Source of the DNA: Salibaculum halophilum
GTDB taxonomy: Bacteria; Pseudomonadota; Alphaproteobacteria; Rhodobacterales; Rhodobacteraceae
DNA: 64,000 nt
NCBI RefSeq assembly: GCF_002094885.1
Contig: NZ_MSIT01000001.1
Span: forward strand, 186,001 to 250,000
Direction: 5' to 3'
Shown here in pieces: positions 27,174 to 35,937 of this stretch. The position numbers and the translations under genes are program-made. How positions within the stretch are numbered: the stretch's first letter is position 1; each line of letters starts with the position of its first letter. Under the pieces are notes generated by a model. That model saw only the letters and a program-made list of their open reading frames with translations, searched no databases and was not told where the DNA came from.

Positions 27174-27914
27174 CTAGATCCGCCCCAGCACCTCTTCGAG
27201 GCTGCTTTCGATCAGCGCCAGGCAATCGGGGCTGGAAAAGCGGTGATCGGCCCCGTCCACCAGCGTCAGGCGCATGTCCGGCCCCTGCGCGTGCTCCAGC
27301 AGGCGCAGCGCCACGGACATCTCCACATCCTCATCCGCAGTGCCCTGCAGAAAGCGCACGGGAAAGCGTAGTGCCAGCGGCGCGCGCAGCACCAGATGCG
27401 CGCGCCCCTCCGCGATCAGGTGGCGGGTGATCACCAGCGGCGCGCCATAGTCCGAGGGCAGCGCGACCTGGCCGTCTCGGTCCAGTGCGGCGCGCTGGTC
27501 GGCATCGAAGCCCGCCCACATCGCATCCTCGGTGAAATCCGGTGCCGCGGCGATGGTGACAAGGCCGGCGACCTTTTCGGGCCGCGCGCGGGCCACCAGC
27601 AGCGCGATCCAGCCCCCCATGGAAGACCCCACCAACACCACCGGCCCGGCGATCCGGTCCAGCACTGCGCAGGTGTCGGCGAGCCAGTCGCCGATGCAGC
27701 CCTCGGTGAAGGCCCCGCCGCTGATCCCGTGGCCGGAGTAGTCGAACCGCGCGAAGGCCCGCCCGCGGGCCCGCGCCCAGCCCTCGAGGTGGACCGCTTT
27801 GGTCCCCGCCATGTCCGACGCGAAGCCGCTACAGAACACCACCGCTGGCCCCACGCCGGCGCTGTGCGCCCAGGCGATGCGGCGCCCCTGCGGCGTTTCG
27901 AAATGCTCGGCCAT
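27174..27914 (-). CDS. alpha/beta hydrolase (acyl thioesterase/esterase type)
   Basis: 246 residues with an intact triad: nucleophile Ser in [15 protein letters not shown] (near 103), Asp in [15 protein letters not shown] and His in [10 protein letters not shown]. It resembles ABHD10-type enzymes (acyl-ester or depalmitoylase-like), which have the same [12 protein letters not shown] motif. No signal peptide; cytoplasmic. ATG 27914 ([12 protein letters not shown]) is preceded by AAAGGGGG and is the natural start; the longer frame to 28028 overlaps thrS leader DNA. thrS is divergent. Confidence 0.85.
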   Translation of the reverse strand: MAEHFETPQGRRIAWAHSAGVGPAVVFCSGFASDMAGTKAVHLEGWARARGRAFARFDYSGHGISGGAFTEGCIGDWLADTCAVLDRIAGPVVLVGSSMGGWIALLVARARPEKVAGLVTIAAAPDFTEDAMWAGFDADQRAALDRDGQVALPSDYGAPLVITRHLIAEGRAHLVLRAPLALRFPVRFLQGTADEDVEMSVALRLLEHAQGPDMRLTLVDGADHRFSSPDCLALIESSLEEVLGRI

Positions 27915-28069
27915 GCGATCCCCCTTTTGCGTGTCTCGCGAACGTTCTGTGCACACCCGGCCAACAGGATGCAAGCTTGACACCGCGCCCGGGCGCGGCG
28001 ACAAGTCTGCGGTACGACATACCCGCAACCGGGCGTTCCGTGGGCGCCAGACCGACGAGGAGACAGGCC

Positions 28070-30061
28070 ATGCACGACGGCCAGCCGCAGATTTCCCTGA
28101 CCTTTCCCGATGGCACCAACCGCAGCTTCCCCAGCGGCGTGACCCCGGCGGACGTGGCCGCCGCCATCTCGACCTCGCTACGCAAGAAGGCCATCTCGGC
28201 CCATGTCGACGGCCAGCACTGGGACCTGCAGTGGCCCATCGACGCCGACGCAGAGATCGCCATCAATACCATGAAGGACGCGGCCCCGGCGCTGGAACTG
28301 ATCCGCCACGATCTGGCGCACATCATGGCCCGCGCGGTGCAGGAAAACTGGCCCGAGGTGAACGTCACCATCGGCCCGGTGATCGACAAGGGCTGGTATT
28401 ACGATTTCGACCGGGCCGAGCCCTTCACGCCCGAGGACCTCGGCGCGATCGAAAAGAAGATGAAAGAGATCATCAACGCCCGCGACCCGGTGACCACCGA
28501 GGTCTGGGACCGCGCCCGCGCTGTCGCGCATTACGAGGCCAATGATGAGCCCTACAAGGTCGAACTGGTCAATTCGATCCCCGGCGACGAGCCGCTGCGC
28601 ATGTACTGGCACGGGAACTGGCAGGACCTCTGCCGCGGCCCGCACCTGCAGCACACCGGCCAGGTGCCCGCCGATTCGTGGAAACTGATGTCGGTGGCCG
28701 GGGCCTATTGGCGCGGCGACTCCAGCCGCCAGATGCTGCAACGCATCTACGGCGTCGCCTTCCAGTCCCGCGAGGAGCTCAAGAGTTACCTGCATTTCCT
28801 CGAAGAGGCCGAGCGCCGCGACCACCGCAAGCTGGGCCGCGAGATGGACCTGTTCCACATGCAGGAAGAGGCCCCCGGCCAGGTCTTCTGGCACCCGGAC
28901 GGCTGGACGATCTACACCACGCTGCAGGATTACATGCGCCGCAAGCAGCGCGCCGGCGGCTATCGCGAGATCAACACGCCGCAGGTCGTGGACCGCAAGC
29001 TCTGGGAGGCCTCGGGCCACTGGGACAAGTACCAGCACCACATGTTCGTGGTCGAGGTCGACGAATCCCGCGACGGCGAGGATGACGACGCCAGCGTCCG
29101 CAACACCGACCAGACGCGTATCAACGCGCTCAAGCCGATGAACTGCCCCTGCCACGTGCAGGTCTTCAACCAGGGCCTCAAGTCCTACCGCGACCTGCCC
29201 CTGCGGCTGGCCGAGTTCGGCTCTTGCGCGCGGTTCGAACCCTCGGGCGCGCTGCACGGCATCATGCGCGTGCGCGGCTTTACCCAGGACGACGCGCATA
29301 TCTTCTGCTCCGAGGACCAGATCCAGCACGAATGCGCGCGCTTCATCGCCTTTCTGGCCGAGGTTTACCGCGAACTGGGCTTCGACGACTTCGAGATCCG
29401 CTTCGCCACCCGCCCCGAAAAGCGCGTTGGGTCAGACGAGTCCTGGGACTACGTCGAGGGCGCGCTGGAAAAGGCGATCGAGGCCGTGGGCCGCGACTAT
29501 ACGCTGGAGCCCGGCGACGGCGCCTTCTACGGTCCCAAGCTGGACTTCTACCTGACCGACGCCATCGGCCGGGTCTGGCAGTGCGGCACCTTCCAGGTGG
29601 ACCCGAACCTGCCCGAGCGGCTGGGCGCGACCTATATCGGGGCCGACGGCGAAAAGCACCGCCCCTACATGCTGCATCGCGCCGTTCTTGGCTCTTTCGA
29701 GCGCTTCATCGGCATCCTGATCGAGAACTGGGAAGGCAAGCTGCCCTTCTGGCTGGCCCCGCGGCAGGTGGTCGTTGCCTCGATCACCTCCGAGGCCGAT
29801 GACTACGTGCAAGAAGTGGTGGGCCGACTTCAGGCAGCGGGCGTGCGGGCCGAGTCCGACACCCGAAACGAAAAGATCAACTACAAGGTGCGCGAACATT
29901 CCGTGGGCAAGGTGCCGGTGATCCTCGCCTGCGGCGCGCGCGAGGTCGCCGATCGCAGCGTCTCGGTGCGGCGCCTGGGCCAGAAACAGACCGCGACCGC
30001 GACGCTCGACGAGATCACCGCCGAACTGGCGCGGTCGGCCACGCCACCCGATCTTTTGTAA
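28070..30061 (+). CDS. thrS: threonyl-tRNA synthetase
   Basis: Charges tRNA-Thr. 663 residues, full-length architecture: TGS domain (residues about 6-65, [23 protein letters not shown]), the second additional (editing) domain with [11 protein letters not shown] and YRGPH-like [10 protein letters not shown], the class II catalytic core ([48 protein letters not shown]) and an anticodon-binding domain. Zn ligands include [11 protein letters not shown]. The start ATG 28070 has GAGGAGACAGGCC just upstream and gives the usual N-terminus. A strong terminator follows. Confidence 0.97.
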   Translation: MHDGQPQISLTFPDGTNRSFPSGVTPADVAAAISTSLRKKAISAHVDGQHWDLQWPIDADAEIAINTMKDAAPALELIRHDLAHIMARAVQENWPEVNVTIGPVIDKGWYYDFDRAEPFTPEDLGAIEKKMKEIINARDPVTTEVWDRARAVAHYEANDEPYKVELVNSIPGDEPLRMYWHGNWQDLCRGPHLQHTGQVPADSWKLMSVAGAYWRGDSSRQMLQRIYGVAFQSREELKSYLHFLEEAERRDHRKLGREMDLFHMQEEAPGQVFWHPDGWTIYTTLQDYMRRKQRAGGYREINTPQVVDRKLWEASGHWDKYQHHMFVVEVDESRDGEDDDASVRNTDQTRINALKPMNCPCHVQVFNQGLKSYRDLPLRLAEFGSCARFEPSGALHGIMRVRGFTQDDAHIFCSEDQIQHECARFIAFLAEVYRELGFDDFEIRFATRPEKRVGSDESWDYVEGALEKAIEAVGRDYTLEPGDGAFYGPKLDFYLTDAIGRVWQCGTFQVDPNLPERLGATYIGADGEKHRPYMLHRAVLGSFERFIGILIENWEGKLPFWLAPRQVVVASITSEADDYVQEVVGRLQAAGVRAESDTRNEKINYKVREHSVGKVPVILACGAREVADRSVSVRRLGQKQTATATLDEITAELARSATPPDLL

Positions 30062-30090
30062 CATTCGCCTGTCCCGCGCTGTAATCTCCG

Positions 30091-30120
30091 ACGCCCCGCC
30101 TCGCGCGGGGCGTTTGTTTT
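30091..30120 (+). terminator. intrinsic terminator after thrS
   Basis: Stem ACGCCCCGC / GCGGGGCGT (30091-30099 and 30105-30113) with a 5-base loop, followed by TTGTTTT. A textbook terminator. Confidence 0.9.
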
Positions 30121-30180
30121 CAAGCCTTTCCCCGTCCCGCCCCATGACAGACCGGTGAGGCACGGCGCCGTTATTGGCGC

Positions 30181-30208
30181 GTGTTCCGGCCGGCCGCCCA
30201 GTGTTCCG
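30181..30208 (+). promoter_or_regulatory. direct repeat GTGTTCCG x2 upstream of bufA
   Basis: GTGTTCCG occurs at 30181-30188 and again at 30201-30208, 20 bases (about two helical turns) apart, 55-83 bases before the bufferin precursor gene. Such spacing fits a regulator binding one face of the DNA, but no protein is known for it; equally it may be chance. Confidence 0.3.
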
Positions 30209-30263
30209 CCACCGGCTGTCAATGGCCGGCAACGTTTCCATATTCCAGATGAGAGGACCTCCC

Positions 30264-30566
30264 ATGACCAAGACCACCACCAGGCTGGCGCTCGCCGCCT
30301 CTGTGGCCACCGCCGTTGCCGGGCTGACCACCGCCGCCCAGGCGCAGGAGAACGTCAAGTGCTACGGTGTAAGCCTGGCCGGAGAGAACGACTGCGCCGC
30401 CGGCCCCGGCACGACCTGCGCGGGCACCTCGACCGTCGATTACCAGGGCAACGCCTGGACGCTGGTGCCCGCCGGCACCTGCGAGGACATGGACCTGCCC
30501 GAGATGGCCGACGGGACCGAGCGCATGGGCAGCCTCGAACCGCTCGAGCGCGACCTGCCGGCCTAA
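30264..30566 (+). CDS. bufA: bufferin-type RiPP precursor (DUF2282, BufA)
   Basis: 100 residues: signal peptide [28 protein letters not shown], then a Cys-containing core [27 protein letters not shown], and [14 protein letters not shown], with four conserved Cys in the DUF2282 pattern. In described bufferins such precursors are modified by an MNIO enzyme on Cys (thiooxazole formation), exported, and bind copper. The BufB, BufC and DoxX genes follow directly. Start ATG 30264 follows GAGAGGA. The tail after the last Cys is acidic and Leu-rich and longer than I expect for the family. Confidence 0.85.
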   Translation: MTKTTTRLALAASVATAVAGLTTAAQAQENVKCYGVSLAGENDCAAGPGTTCAGTSTVDYQGNAWTLVPAGTCEDMDLPEMADGTERMGSLEPLERDLPA

Positions 30567-30577
30567 GCCGATCCTGC

Positions 30578-30610
30578 GGGGGCCGGGCGCGGTGTCCGGC
30601 CCCCTTTTGT
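30578..30610 (+). terminator. terminator/attenuator between bufA and bufB
   Basis: Stem GGGGGCCGG / CCGGCCCCC (30578-30586 and 30596-30604), 9-base loop, then TTTTGT. Strong, and inside the operon; it would let precursor mRNA greatly exceed mRNA for the modifying enzymes. Confidence 0.85.
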
Positions 30611-30635
30611 GAACCTCAGTCAAGGGCCGCTTGCC

Positions 30636-31490
30636 ATGTTCGATGCCTGCCCCCGTCACAGCCTGCCCGCCCTGCCCGGCGTCGGCTACAAGCCACAGCA
30701 TTTCTCGGCCATAATGGCGGATGCCGGCCCCGTGGGCTGGCTCGAGATCCATGCCGAGAACTACATGGGCGCGGGCGGGCAGCCGCGCGCCCAGTTGCGG
30801 CACCTGTCCGACCGCTTCCCGGTCTCGGTGCACGGCTTGGGCCTGTCCATCGGCGGCGAGGGCGGCCTCGACCCCGATCACCTCGCGCGCCTCAAGACCC
30901 TTTGCGACTGGCTGCAACCGGCCAGCTTTTCCGAGCATCTGGCCTGGTCCAGCCATGGCGATGCATTTCTCAACGATCTCTTGCCGCTGCCCTACACGGC
31001 CGCCACGCTGGATCGTGTCTGCGCGCATATCGACCAGGTGAAGGACGTGCTGGGCCGGCAGATGCTGCTGGAAAATCCCGCGTCCTACCTCGCCTTCGCA
31101 GACAGCGAGATGGAGGAGACCGACTTCCTGTCGCAGGTCGCCCGCCGCACCGGCTGCGGGTTGCTGCTGGACGTCAACAACGTCTTCGTCAGCGCCACGA
31201 ACCTGCGCCAGGCGCCGCAGGCCTATATCGACGCCTTTCCGCTGGACGCGGTGGGCGAGATTCACCTCGGCGGCCATGACGAGGACAGCGATGAAACCGG
31301 CGCGCCGCTGATGATCGACAGCCACGGGCGCGACGTGGCCGATCCTGTCTGGGCCCTGCTGGATGAAACATTGGACAGGATCGGCCCCAAGCCGGTGCTG
31401 ATCGAATGGGACACGGATGTCCCCGATTGGCCGGTTCTGGCCGACGCGGCGCAGCGCGCGGCCGCCGCGCTGCAAAAGGTGTCGGCATGA
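30636..31490 (+). CDS. bufB: MNIO-family (DUF692) RiPP-modifying oxidase BufB
   Basis: 284 residues with the triose-phosphate-isomerase-barrel metal-binding pattern of DUF692: [54 protein letters not shown] and [10 protein letters not shown], with His/Glu/Asp/Asn residues binding two or three iron ions. The known function of BufB is oxidation of Cys in BufA. ATG 30636 gives the family-like start; GTG 30609 in the same frame would add nine residues inside the attenuator tail. Overlaps bufC by 4 bases. Confidence 0.92.
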   Translation: MFDACPRHSLPALPGVGYKPQHFSAIMADAGPVGWLEIHAENYMGAGGQPRAQLRHLSDRFPVSVHGLGLSIGGEGGLDPDHLARLKTLCDWLQPASFSEHLAWSSHGDAFLNDLLPLPYTAATLDRVCAHIDQVKDVLGRQMLLENPASYLAFADSEMEETDFLSQVARRTGCGLLLDVNNVFVSATNLRQAPQAYIDAFPLDAVGEIHLGGHDEDSDETGAPLMIDSHGRDVADPVWALLDETLDRIGPKPVLIEWDTDVPDWPVLADAAQRAAAALQKVSA

Positions 31491-32236
31491 CATCGCAGGC
31501 CGCCTTCCGCACCGCCCTTCTCGACCCCGAGGCGCCGACGCCCGCGGGGCTGATCACCCCGGAGGGCGCTACCGCCACGCGGCGGTTCGACGTCTACCGC
31601 AACAATGTCGCGGTCAGCCTGGCCGAGGCGCTGGAAACCGCCTTTCCAGTCCTGCACAAACTCGTCGGCGATGCCTTCTTCCGCGCCATGGCCGGGGTCT
31701 ACCTGCGCCGGCACCCGCCGCGCTCGCCGCTGATGATGGGCTATGGCGCTGAGCTGCCGGACTTCCTGCAGGGCTTCGCCCCGGCGCAATCCCTGCCCTA
31801 CCTGCCAGATGTGGCGCGGCTGGAACTGGCCCTCGGCCAAGCCTACCGCGCCGCGGATGCGGCCCCTGTCGACCCGGCCGCGCTGGCCGCCCTGCCCGAG
31901 CACACCCTGCCGCGACTGCGCATCGGCTTTGCCCCGGCGCTGCGCCTGGTGGCTTCGAACCATCCGGTGCACGGCATCTGGGCCGCGAACGCGGCGGGCG
32001 GCGGCAAGCCGGTGCCACGCGCGGAAACCGCCCTTGTCACCCGGCCCGGCTTCGACCCGATGGTCGATGCCCTGACCCCCGATCAGGGCCGCATTCTGGC
32101 CGCGCTTGTGGATGGCGCACCGCTGGGCGACGCCCTGCACACCGGCGGTCCGGCAGTCGATGTCGGCCCGCTGCTGGCCGTGCTGTTGCAGCGCGGCGCC
32201 ATCACCTCTCTGACCGCCGAGGAGCCCGGGCCATGA
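31487..32236 (+). CDS. bufC: BufC-like partner of the MNIO enzyme (DUF2063)
   Basis: 249 residues. The N-terminal part has the DUF2063 pattern [45 protein letters not shown] and [35 protein letters not shown], which in bufferin and related systems is the precursor-recognition partner of the MNIO enzyme. The rest reads like a second, more divergent helical/beta domain. Start at the ATGA overlap with bufB; it overlaps the DoxX gene by 4 bases as well, so all three are translationally coupled. Confidence 0.88.
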   Translation: MTSQAAFRTALLDPEAPTPAGLITPEGATATRRFDVYRNNVAVSLAEALETAFPVLHKLVGDAFFRAMAGVYLRRHPPRSPLMMGYGAELPDFLQGFAPAQSLPYLPDVARLELALGQAYRAADAAPVDPAALAALPEHTLPRLRIGFAPALRLVASNHPVHGIWAANAAGGGKPVPRAETALVTRPGFDPMVDALTPDQGRILAALVDGAPLGDALHTGGPAVDVGPLLAVLLQRGAITSLTAEEPGP

Positions 32237-32865
32237 CCGCCCTTCTGTCCGCCTATGATCGTCTCGTTGACGGGCTGGAGCGCACCGCGCCGCTGCTGCT
32301 GCCCAGCCTTGCCCGTCTCGTCTTTGCCGGCACGCTCCTCGTCTATTTCTGGAAATCTGCGATGACCAAGGTCGGGGACGGCCTGATCGGGGTCGTGCAC
32401 CCATCGCTGGGGGCCTATGCACAGATATTTCCGCGGGCGATGGAGGCCGCGGGCTTGGACCCCGGCCAGTTGGGGGCATTTCACTGGGCCGTCGTCGTGG
32501 CCGGAACGCTCGCGGAGTTCATCCTGCCGCTGCTGATCGTCCTGGGGCTGTTCACCCGGCTGGCGGCCCTTGGCATGATCGGCTTCGTCACCGTGCAAAG
32601 CCTGACCGACCTTTACGGTCACGGCGGACTCGGCCACGCCGGCACGCTGGGCGCATGGTTCGACGGCGCGCCGGATGCGCTGATCCTGGACCAGCGGGCC
32701 TTCTGGGTCTTTGTCCTGGCCTGCCTTGTGCTGCGGGGCGCCGGGCCGCTGTCGCTGGACGGCTTGCTCAGAAATGCGCCTTCGGCTCGTCCGGTTTGCC
32801 GGCCGCGATCGCCAACAGACCGCCCAACCCGACGAAACCGATGGGAAACATCGTGCCCACGTTGA
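32233..32865 (+). CDS. DoxX-like membrane protein of the bufferin operon
   Basis: 210 residues with four predicted helices: LARLVFAGTLLVYFW, FHWAVVVAGTLAEFILPLLIVLGLF, LAALGMIGFVTVQSLTD and RAFWVFVLACLVLRGAG. DoxX-family proteins are frequent in bufferin operons. The true domain ends about SLDGLLR; the last 32 residues (NAPSARPV to TSCPR) are encoded opposite the convergent gene 32768-33136 and are not DoxX-like, which suggests the original stop has been lost and translation runs on. Confidence 0.85.
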   Translation: MTALLSAYDRLVDGLERTAPLLLPSLARLVFAGTLLVYFWKSAMTKVGDGLIGVVHPSLGAYAQIFPRAMEAAGLDPGQLGAFHWAVVVAGTLAEFILPLLIVLGLFTRLAALGMIGFVTVQSLTDLYGHGGLGHAGTLGAWFDGAPDALILDQRAFWVFVLACLVLRGAGPLSLDGLLRNAPSARPVCRPRSPTDRPTRRNRWETSCPR

Positions 32866-33136
32866 ACCCGAAGGCGCCGTAGAACAACGCGCAAGCCGCC
32901 AGCATGAGAATCCCGCCCCAGAGCGCGCGCACCTTGGCCATGGCCCCGCCCGCGATGGCCAGCAGCGGCGCGAGGAAACTGGCCGCCCGTATGAAGCCGG
33001 GGTTGTCGAGCACGCCGAATATCTCGGCGATCTCGCCGTGGCGTTCCGTGACCTCGGTATAGCCGTAGCCCACAAGCCCGACAATGATGCCGATGATGCC
33101 GCCTATCAGGCCAAGGACCAGTGCCGCGTTTCGCAT
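32768..33136 (-). CDS. small multi-helix membrane protein, unknown function
   Basis: 122 residues with about four hydrophobic segments (LVLGLIGGIIGIIVGLVGYGY, FLAPLLAIAGGAMA, LWGGILMLAACALFYGAFG, IGFVGLGGLLAIAAG). It starts MRNAALVLG after GGAGGCATC. Resembles DUF4064-like proteins loosely; I do not recognise a family securely. Its 3' end overlaps the convergent DoxX gene by 98 bases. Confidence 0.7.
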   Translation of the reverse strand: MRNAALVLGLIGGIIGIIVGLVGYGYTEVTERHGEIAEIFGVLDNPGFIRAASFLAPLLAIAGGAMAKVRALWGGILMLAACALFYGAFGFNVGTMFPIGFVGLGGLLAIAAGKPDEPKAHF

Positions 33137-33182
33137 GATGCCTCCGTGTGTCGCTTAAAACTAAATGGGGGCGCGGCGCCGG

Positions 33183-33509
33183 TTATCCAAGCAGCGCATC
33201 GCGGACGGTCGCCGTCCAGCCCTGGTGCCACTGGCCGCCCGCCGCGATCACCGGGCGTTTCAGCAGGGTCGGATGCGCCGTCAGCAGCTCCGCCGCCGGG
33301 CGCTGGCGCTCTTCGTCCGACAGGGCGCGCCAGGTGGCCGAGCGGGTGTTCACCGCCGCGTCGCCGAAACGATCCACGATCGCCTGCAGATCCGCTTCGG
33401 CGATCCCGTCGGCGCGCACGTCGATGACCTGCGGTTCATGACCCGCCGCGCGCAGCGCCTTGAGCGCCTTGCGGCAGGTATCGCAGGATTTCAGCCCGAA
33501 AACGCGCAT
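33183..33509 (-). CDS. ArsC/Spx-family thioredoxin-fold protein
   Basis: 108 residues. MRVFGLKSCDTCRKALKALR places a CxxC redox pair at residues 9-12; RPVIAAGGQW is the conserved cis-Pro loop. It matches the YffB/ArsC-related branch whose role (glutathione-dependent reduction) is poorly known; a true arsenate reductase is not implied because no ars operon is near. The start MRVFGLKSC at 33509 has GGAGGCGACGA upstream; the longer frame to 33611 is not protein-like. Confidence 0.85.
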   Translation of the reverse strand: MRVFGLKSCDTCRKALKALRAAGHEPQVIDVRADGIAEADLQAIVDRFGDAAVNTRSATWRALSDEERQRPAAELLTAHPTLLKRPVIAAGGQWHQGWTATVRDALLG

Positions 33510-33667
33510 TCGTCGCCTCCTTTTTGTGCATGTGCCGTCGGGATCGCCACAACCGCGGCCCCGGCCCGGGATTGTCATTTGCCTTTTGCCCGTCCGGTCT
33601 AATTTCATCAAGGCAAGGCTGACGGATCGCCGCCCTTTCCCGCGCGGGACCGGAAGACCTGGACCCC

Positions 33668-33688
33668 GGGGACTGGGGCCCAGTCCCC
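33668..33688 (+). promoter_or_regulatory. hairpin in the cold-shock gene leader
   Basis: GGGGACTGGG-G-CCCAGTCCCC, a 10-bp perfect stem, 24 bases before the start of the cold-shock gene and just upstream of its AGGAGA. It could be part of a temperature-responsive 5' leader or a terminator for upstream transcription; there is no T-run. Confidence 0.45.
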
Positions 33689-33712
33689 CCTGAAAGCACA
33701 GGAGAAACGGAC

Positions 33713-33919
33713 ATGCCCAAGGGCACCGTGAAATGGTTCAACACTGCCAAGGGCTACGGCTTCATTGCACCGGACGAGGGCGGCAAGGACGTCTTCGTTC
33801 ACATCTCGAAGGTGGAAGAGGCCGGCCTGACAGGCCTGGCCGATGAGCAGGCGGTCGAATTCGAACTGGTCGACGGCCCGGACGGGCGCCAGATGGCGGG
33901 CGAACTGAAGCTGGCCTGA
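33713..33919 (+). CDS. cold-shock-domain protein (CspA family)
   Basis: 68 residues, a single cold-shock domain: KGTVKWFNTAKGYGFIAPDEGGKDVFVHIS contains both RNA-binding motifs (RNP1-like KGYGFI and RNP2-like VFVHI). Acts as RNA chaperone. ATG 33713 after AGGAGA. The leader is long (more than 200 bases from the divergent ArsC-like gene) and holds a hairpin, as in cold-shock genes with regulated 5' leaders. Confidence 0.95.
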   Translation: MPKGTVKWFNTAKGYGFIAPDEGGKDVFVHISKVEEAGLTGLADEQAVEFELVDGPDGRQMAGELKLA

Positions 33920-33956
33920 GGCGCGGCGGCGCGCATCACCTCAAGACCCGGTCGGC

Positions 33957-33978
33957 GACCGCGGCGCCGCTCGCGGTC
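33957..33978. terminator. hairpin between convergent csp and acetoacetyl-CoA synthetase genes
   Basis: GACCGCG / CGCGGTC arms (33957-33963 and 33972-33978), 8-base loop, followed on the plus strand by TAAAA. Possible shared 3'-end structure; weak. Confidence 0.4.
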
Positions 33979-35918
33979 TAAAACGCCGCGCGATCCCCCA
34001 GATCGGCATAGTCGGCCAGGCTCTCGGGGTTCGCCAAGGAGGCCTTGTTGCGGACCTCCTGACCCAGGGCGGTGGATTTCGCCGCGCCCTCGACCCGCTT
34101 GCCGCTGATCGTGTAGGGCACCGCCGAAACGGTATAGATCGCCGCCGGCACGTGGCGCGGCGAGCATTCCTGCCGCAGCTTGGTGCGGATATCTTTCGCA
34201 AGGTCGGGCGTGGCCTCCGCCCCCTCGGCCAGTTGCAGGCAGAGCACGATTTCCTCGTCCTCGCCTACCGGCCGCCCGAAGGCCAGGCAATCGGCCACCT
34301 GCGGCAAACGCTCGCAGACGTTGTAGATATCCGCCGTCCCGATCCGCACCCCGCCGGGGTTGAGCGTGAAATCCGACCGGCCGTGGATCGTCAGGCTGCC
34401 GTCCAGGTGCTCGGTCAGGCGATCCCCGTGGGTCCAGACCTGCGCCCGGTCCTCGAAATAGGCCTTGTGGTAGCGCGCGTCGCCGTCCTCGCCCCAGAAG
34501 GTCAGCGGCATCGAGGGGAAGGGTTCGGTGCAGCACAACTCGCCGGGGCGGTCGATGACGGCCACGCCGCGATCGTCGAGCACCTGCACCGCCATGCCCA
34601 GCGCCTTGGTCATCAGCGCCCCGCGCCGCACCGGCAGCATGGGCGCGCCGGTCAGGAAACAGCCCATCAGGTCGGTGCCGCCAGAAATCGAGAAGAACCC
34701 GAAATGGTCGCCCACCGCGTCATACATCCAGTCGTATTGATAGGGCGCCATGGGGCTGCCCGAGGCCAGCAGCCAGCGCAGCGAGGACAGATCGAAGTGA
34801 TCGCGCGGCCGGAACCCCATGTCGGCCAGGGTCGACAGGTACTTGGGCGAGATCCCGAGGTGCGTCAACCGCTCCTCTTCGACCAGTTGCCACAGCATCG
34901 TGCCGTCGAGCGCCCCGTCGCGCTTGACCACCGGCGCCCCGTCGTAAAGCACCACCGTCGCCCCCGCGCCCAACCCCGAGATCAGCCAGTGATACATCAT
35001 CCAGGCAGTGTTCGAGTACCACAGGAAACGGTCGCCGGGCCGCGTGTCCACGTGCAGGACATGTTCCTTCATCATGTTCAGGACGATACCGCCGGTCTTG
35101 TGCACGATGGCCTTGGGCTTGCCGGTCGTGCCCGAGGTATACATCACGTAGAGCGGCGCATCGAAGGGCACGCGGGTGACGGTCAGCTCGGTCTCTTGCC
35201 CGAAATCCTCCCAGGCGACGCTGGGCACCTGCGCCTGTGTCGTGTTCTCGCCCACCAGCACCAGTTGCGCCAGCCCCGGCATCCGGTCGGCCACCTCGCC
35301 GATGCGGTCCGAGACATCGACCGGCTTGCCGCCGTAGGTGATGCGCGGCGCCGCGAACAGCACCTTGGGTTCCACCTGCCCGATCCGGTCGAGGATCGCC
35401 GCCGCCCCGAAGTCGGGCGAGCACGAGGTCCAGACCCCGCCCACGGCGGCCGTGGCCAGCAGCGTCACCAGCGCCTCGGTGCGGTTGGGCAGGACCGCGC
35501 CGACGCGGTCGCCCTGCCCCACGCCCGCGGCGCGCAGGCCGTCGGCGCATTTGGCCACCCGCGCGCGCAGATCGTCGGCGGTGACATGGGCGCGGTGGCC
35601 GGTCTCGTCGGCCTCGACCACGACCACCGTGTCGCCGGTCCGGCGCAGGAAGTTCTCGGCCAGGTTCACGCGCGCTTGCGGGAAGAAACGCGCGCCGGTC
35701 ATCCAGGCGTCATCGTCGGGCTGAAAGACCACATCGCCCTTGTCGCCGATCACGCCGACAAAGTCCCAGACCCGGGACCAGAACCCCGACAGATCGCTGA
35801 CCGACCAGCGGTGCAGACCGGCGTAGTCCTGCGGATCGAAGCCCGCCGCGCGGGCGAAACGGGCCATCGCGCTGTCGGTCCAGCGGTCCTCGGGCGGGGT
35901 CCAGACAATCTCGGGCAT
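33978..35918 (-). CDS. acetoacetyl-CoA synthetase
   Basis: 646 residues, predicted to make acetoacetyl-CoA from acetoacetate, CoA and ATP. AMP-binding motifs are YVMYTSGTTGKPKAIVH, SISGGTDLMGCF (substrate pocket), YHKAYFEDRAQVWTHGDR and HGRSDFTLNPGGVRIG; the C-terminal catalytic Lys is in YTISGKRVEGA. The N-terminal ACAS_N pattern RLH-like SGFWSRVWDFVG and WMTGARFFPQARVNLAENFL is typical. It closes the operon after hyuB (19-base gap) and probably channels acetoacetate into CoA metabolism. Confidence 0.92.
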   Translation of the reverse strand: MPEIVWTPPEDRWTDSAMARFARAAGFDPQDYAGLHRWSVSDLSGFWSRVWDFVGVIGDKGDVVFQPDDDAWMTGARFFPQARVNLAENFLRRTGDTVVVVEADETGHRAHVTADDLRARVAKCADGLRAAGVGQGDRVGAVLPNRTEALVTLLATAAVGGVWTSCSPDFGAAAILDRIGQVEPKVLFAAPRITYGGKPVDVSDRIGEVADRMPGLAQLVLVGENTTQAQVPSVAWEDFGQETELTVTRVPFDAPLYVMYTSGTTGKPKAIVHKTGGIVLNMMKEHVLHVDTRPGDRFLWYSNTAWMMYHWLISGLGAGATVVLYDGAPVVKRDGALDGTMLWQLVEEERLTHLGISPKYLSTLADMGFRPRDHFDLSSLRWLLASGSPMAPYQYDWMYDAVGDHFGFFSISGGTDLMGCFLTGAPMLPVRRGALMTKALGMAVQVLDDRGVAVIDRPGELCCTEPFPSMPLTFWGEDGDARYHKAYFEDRAQVWTHGDRLTEHLDGSLTIHGRSDFTLNPGGVRIGTADIYNVCERLPQVADCLAFGRPVGEDEEIVLCLQLAEGAEATPDLAKDIRTKLRQECSPRHVPAAIYTVSAVPYTISGKRVEGAAKSTALGQEVRNKASLANPESLADYADLGDRAAF

Positions 35919-35937
35919 TGTGTCGCTTTCTCCTTTG

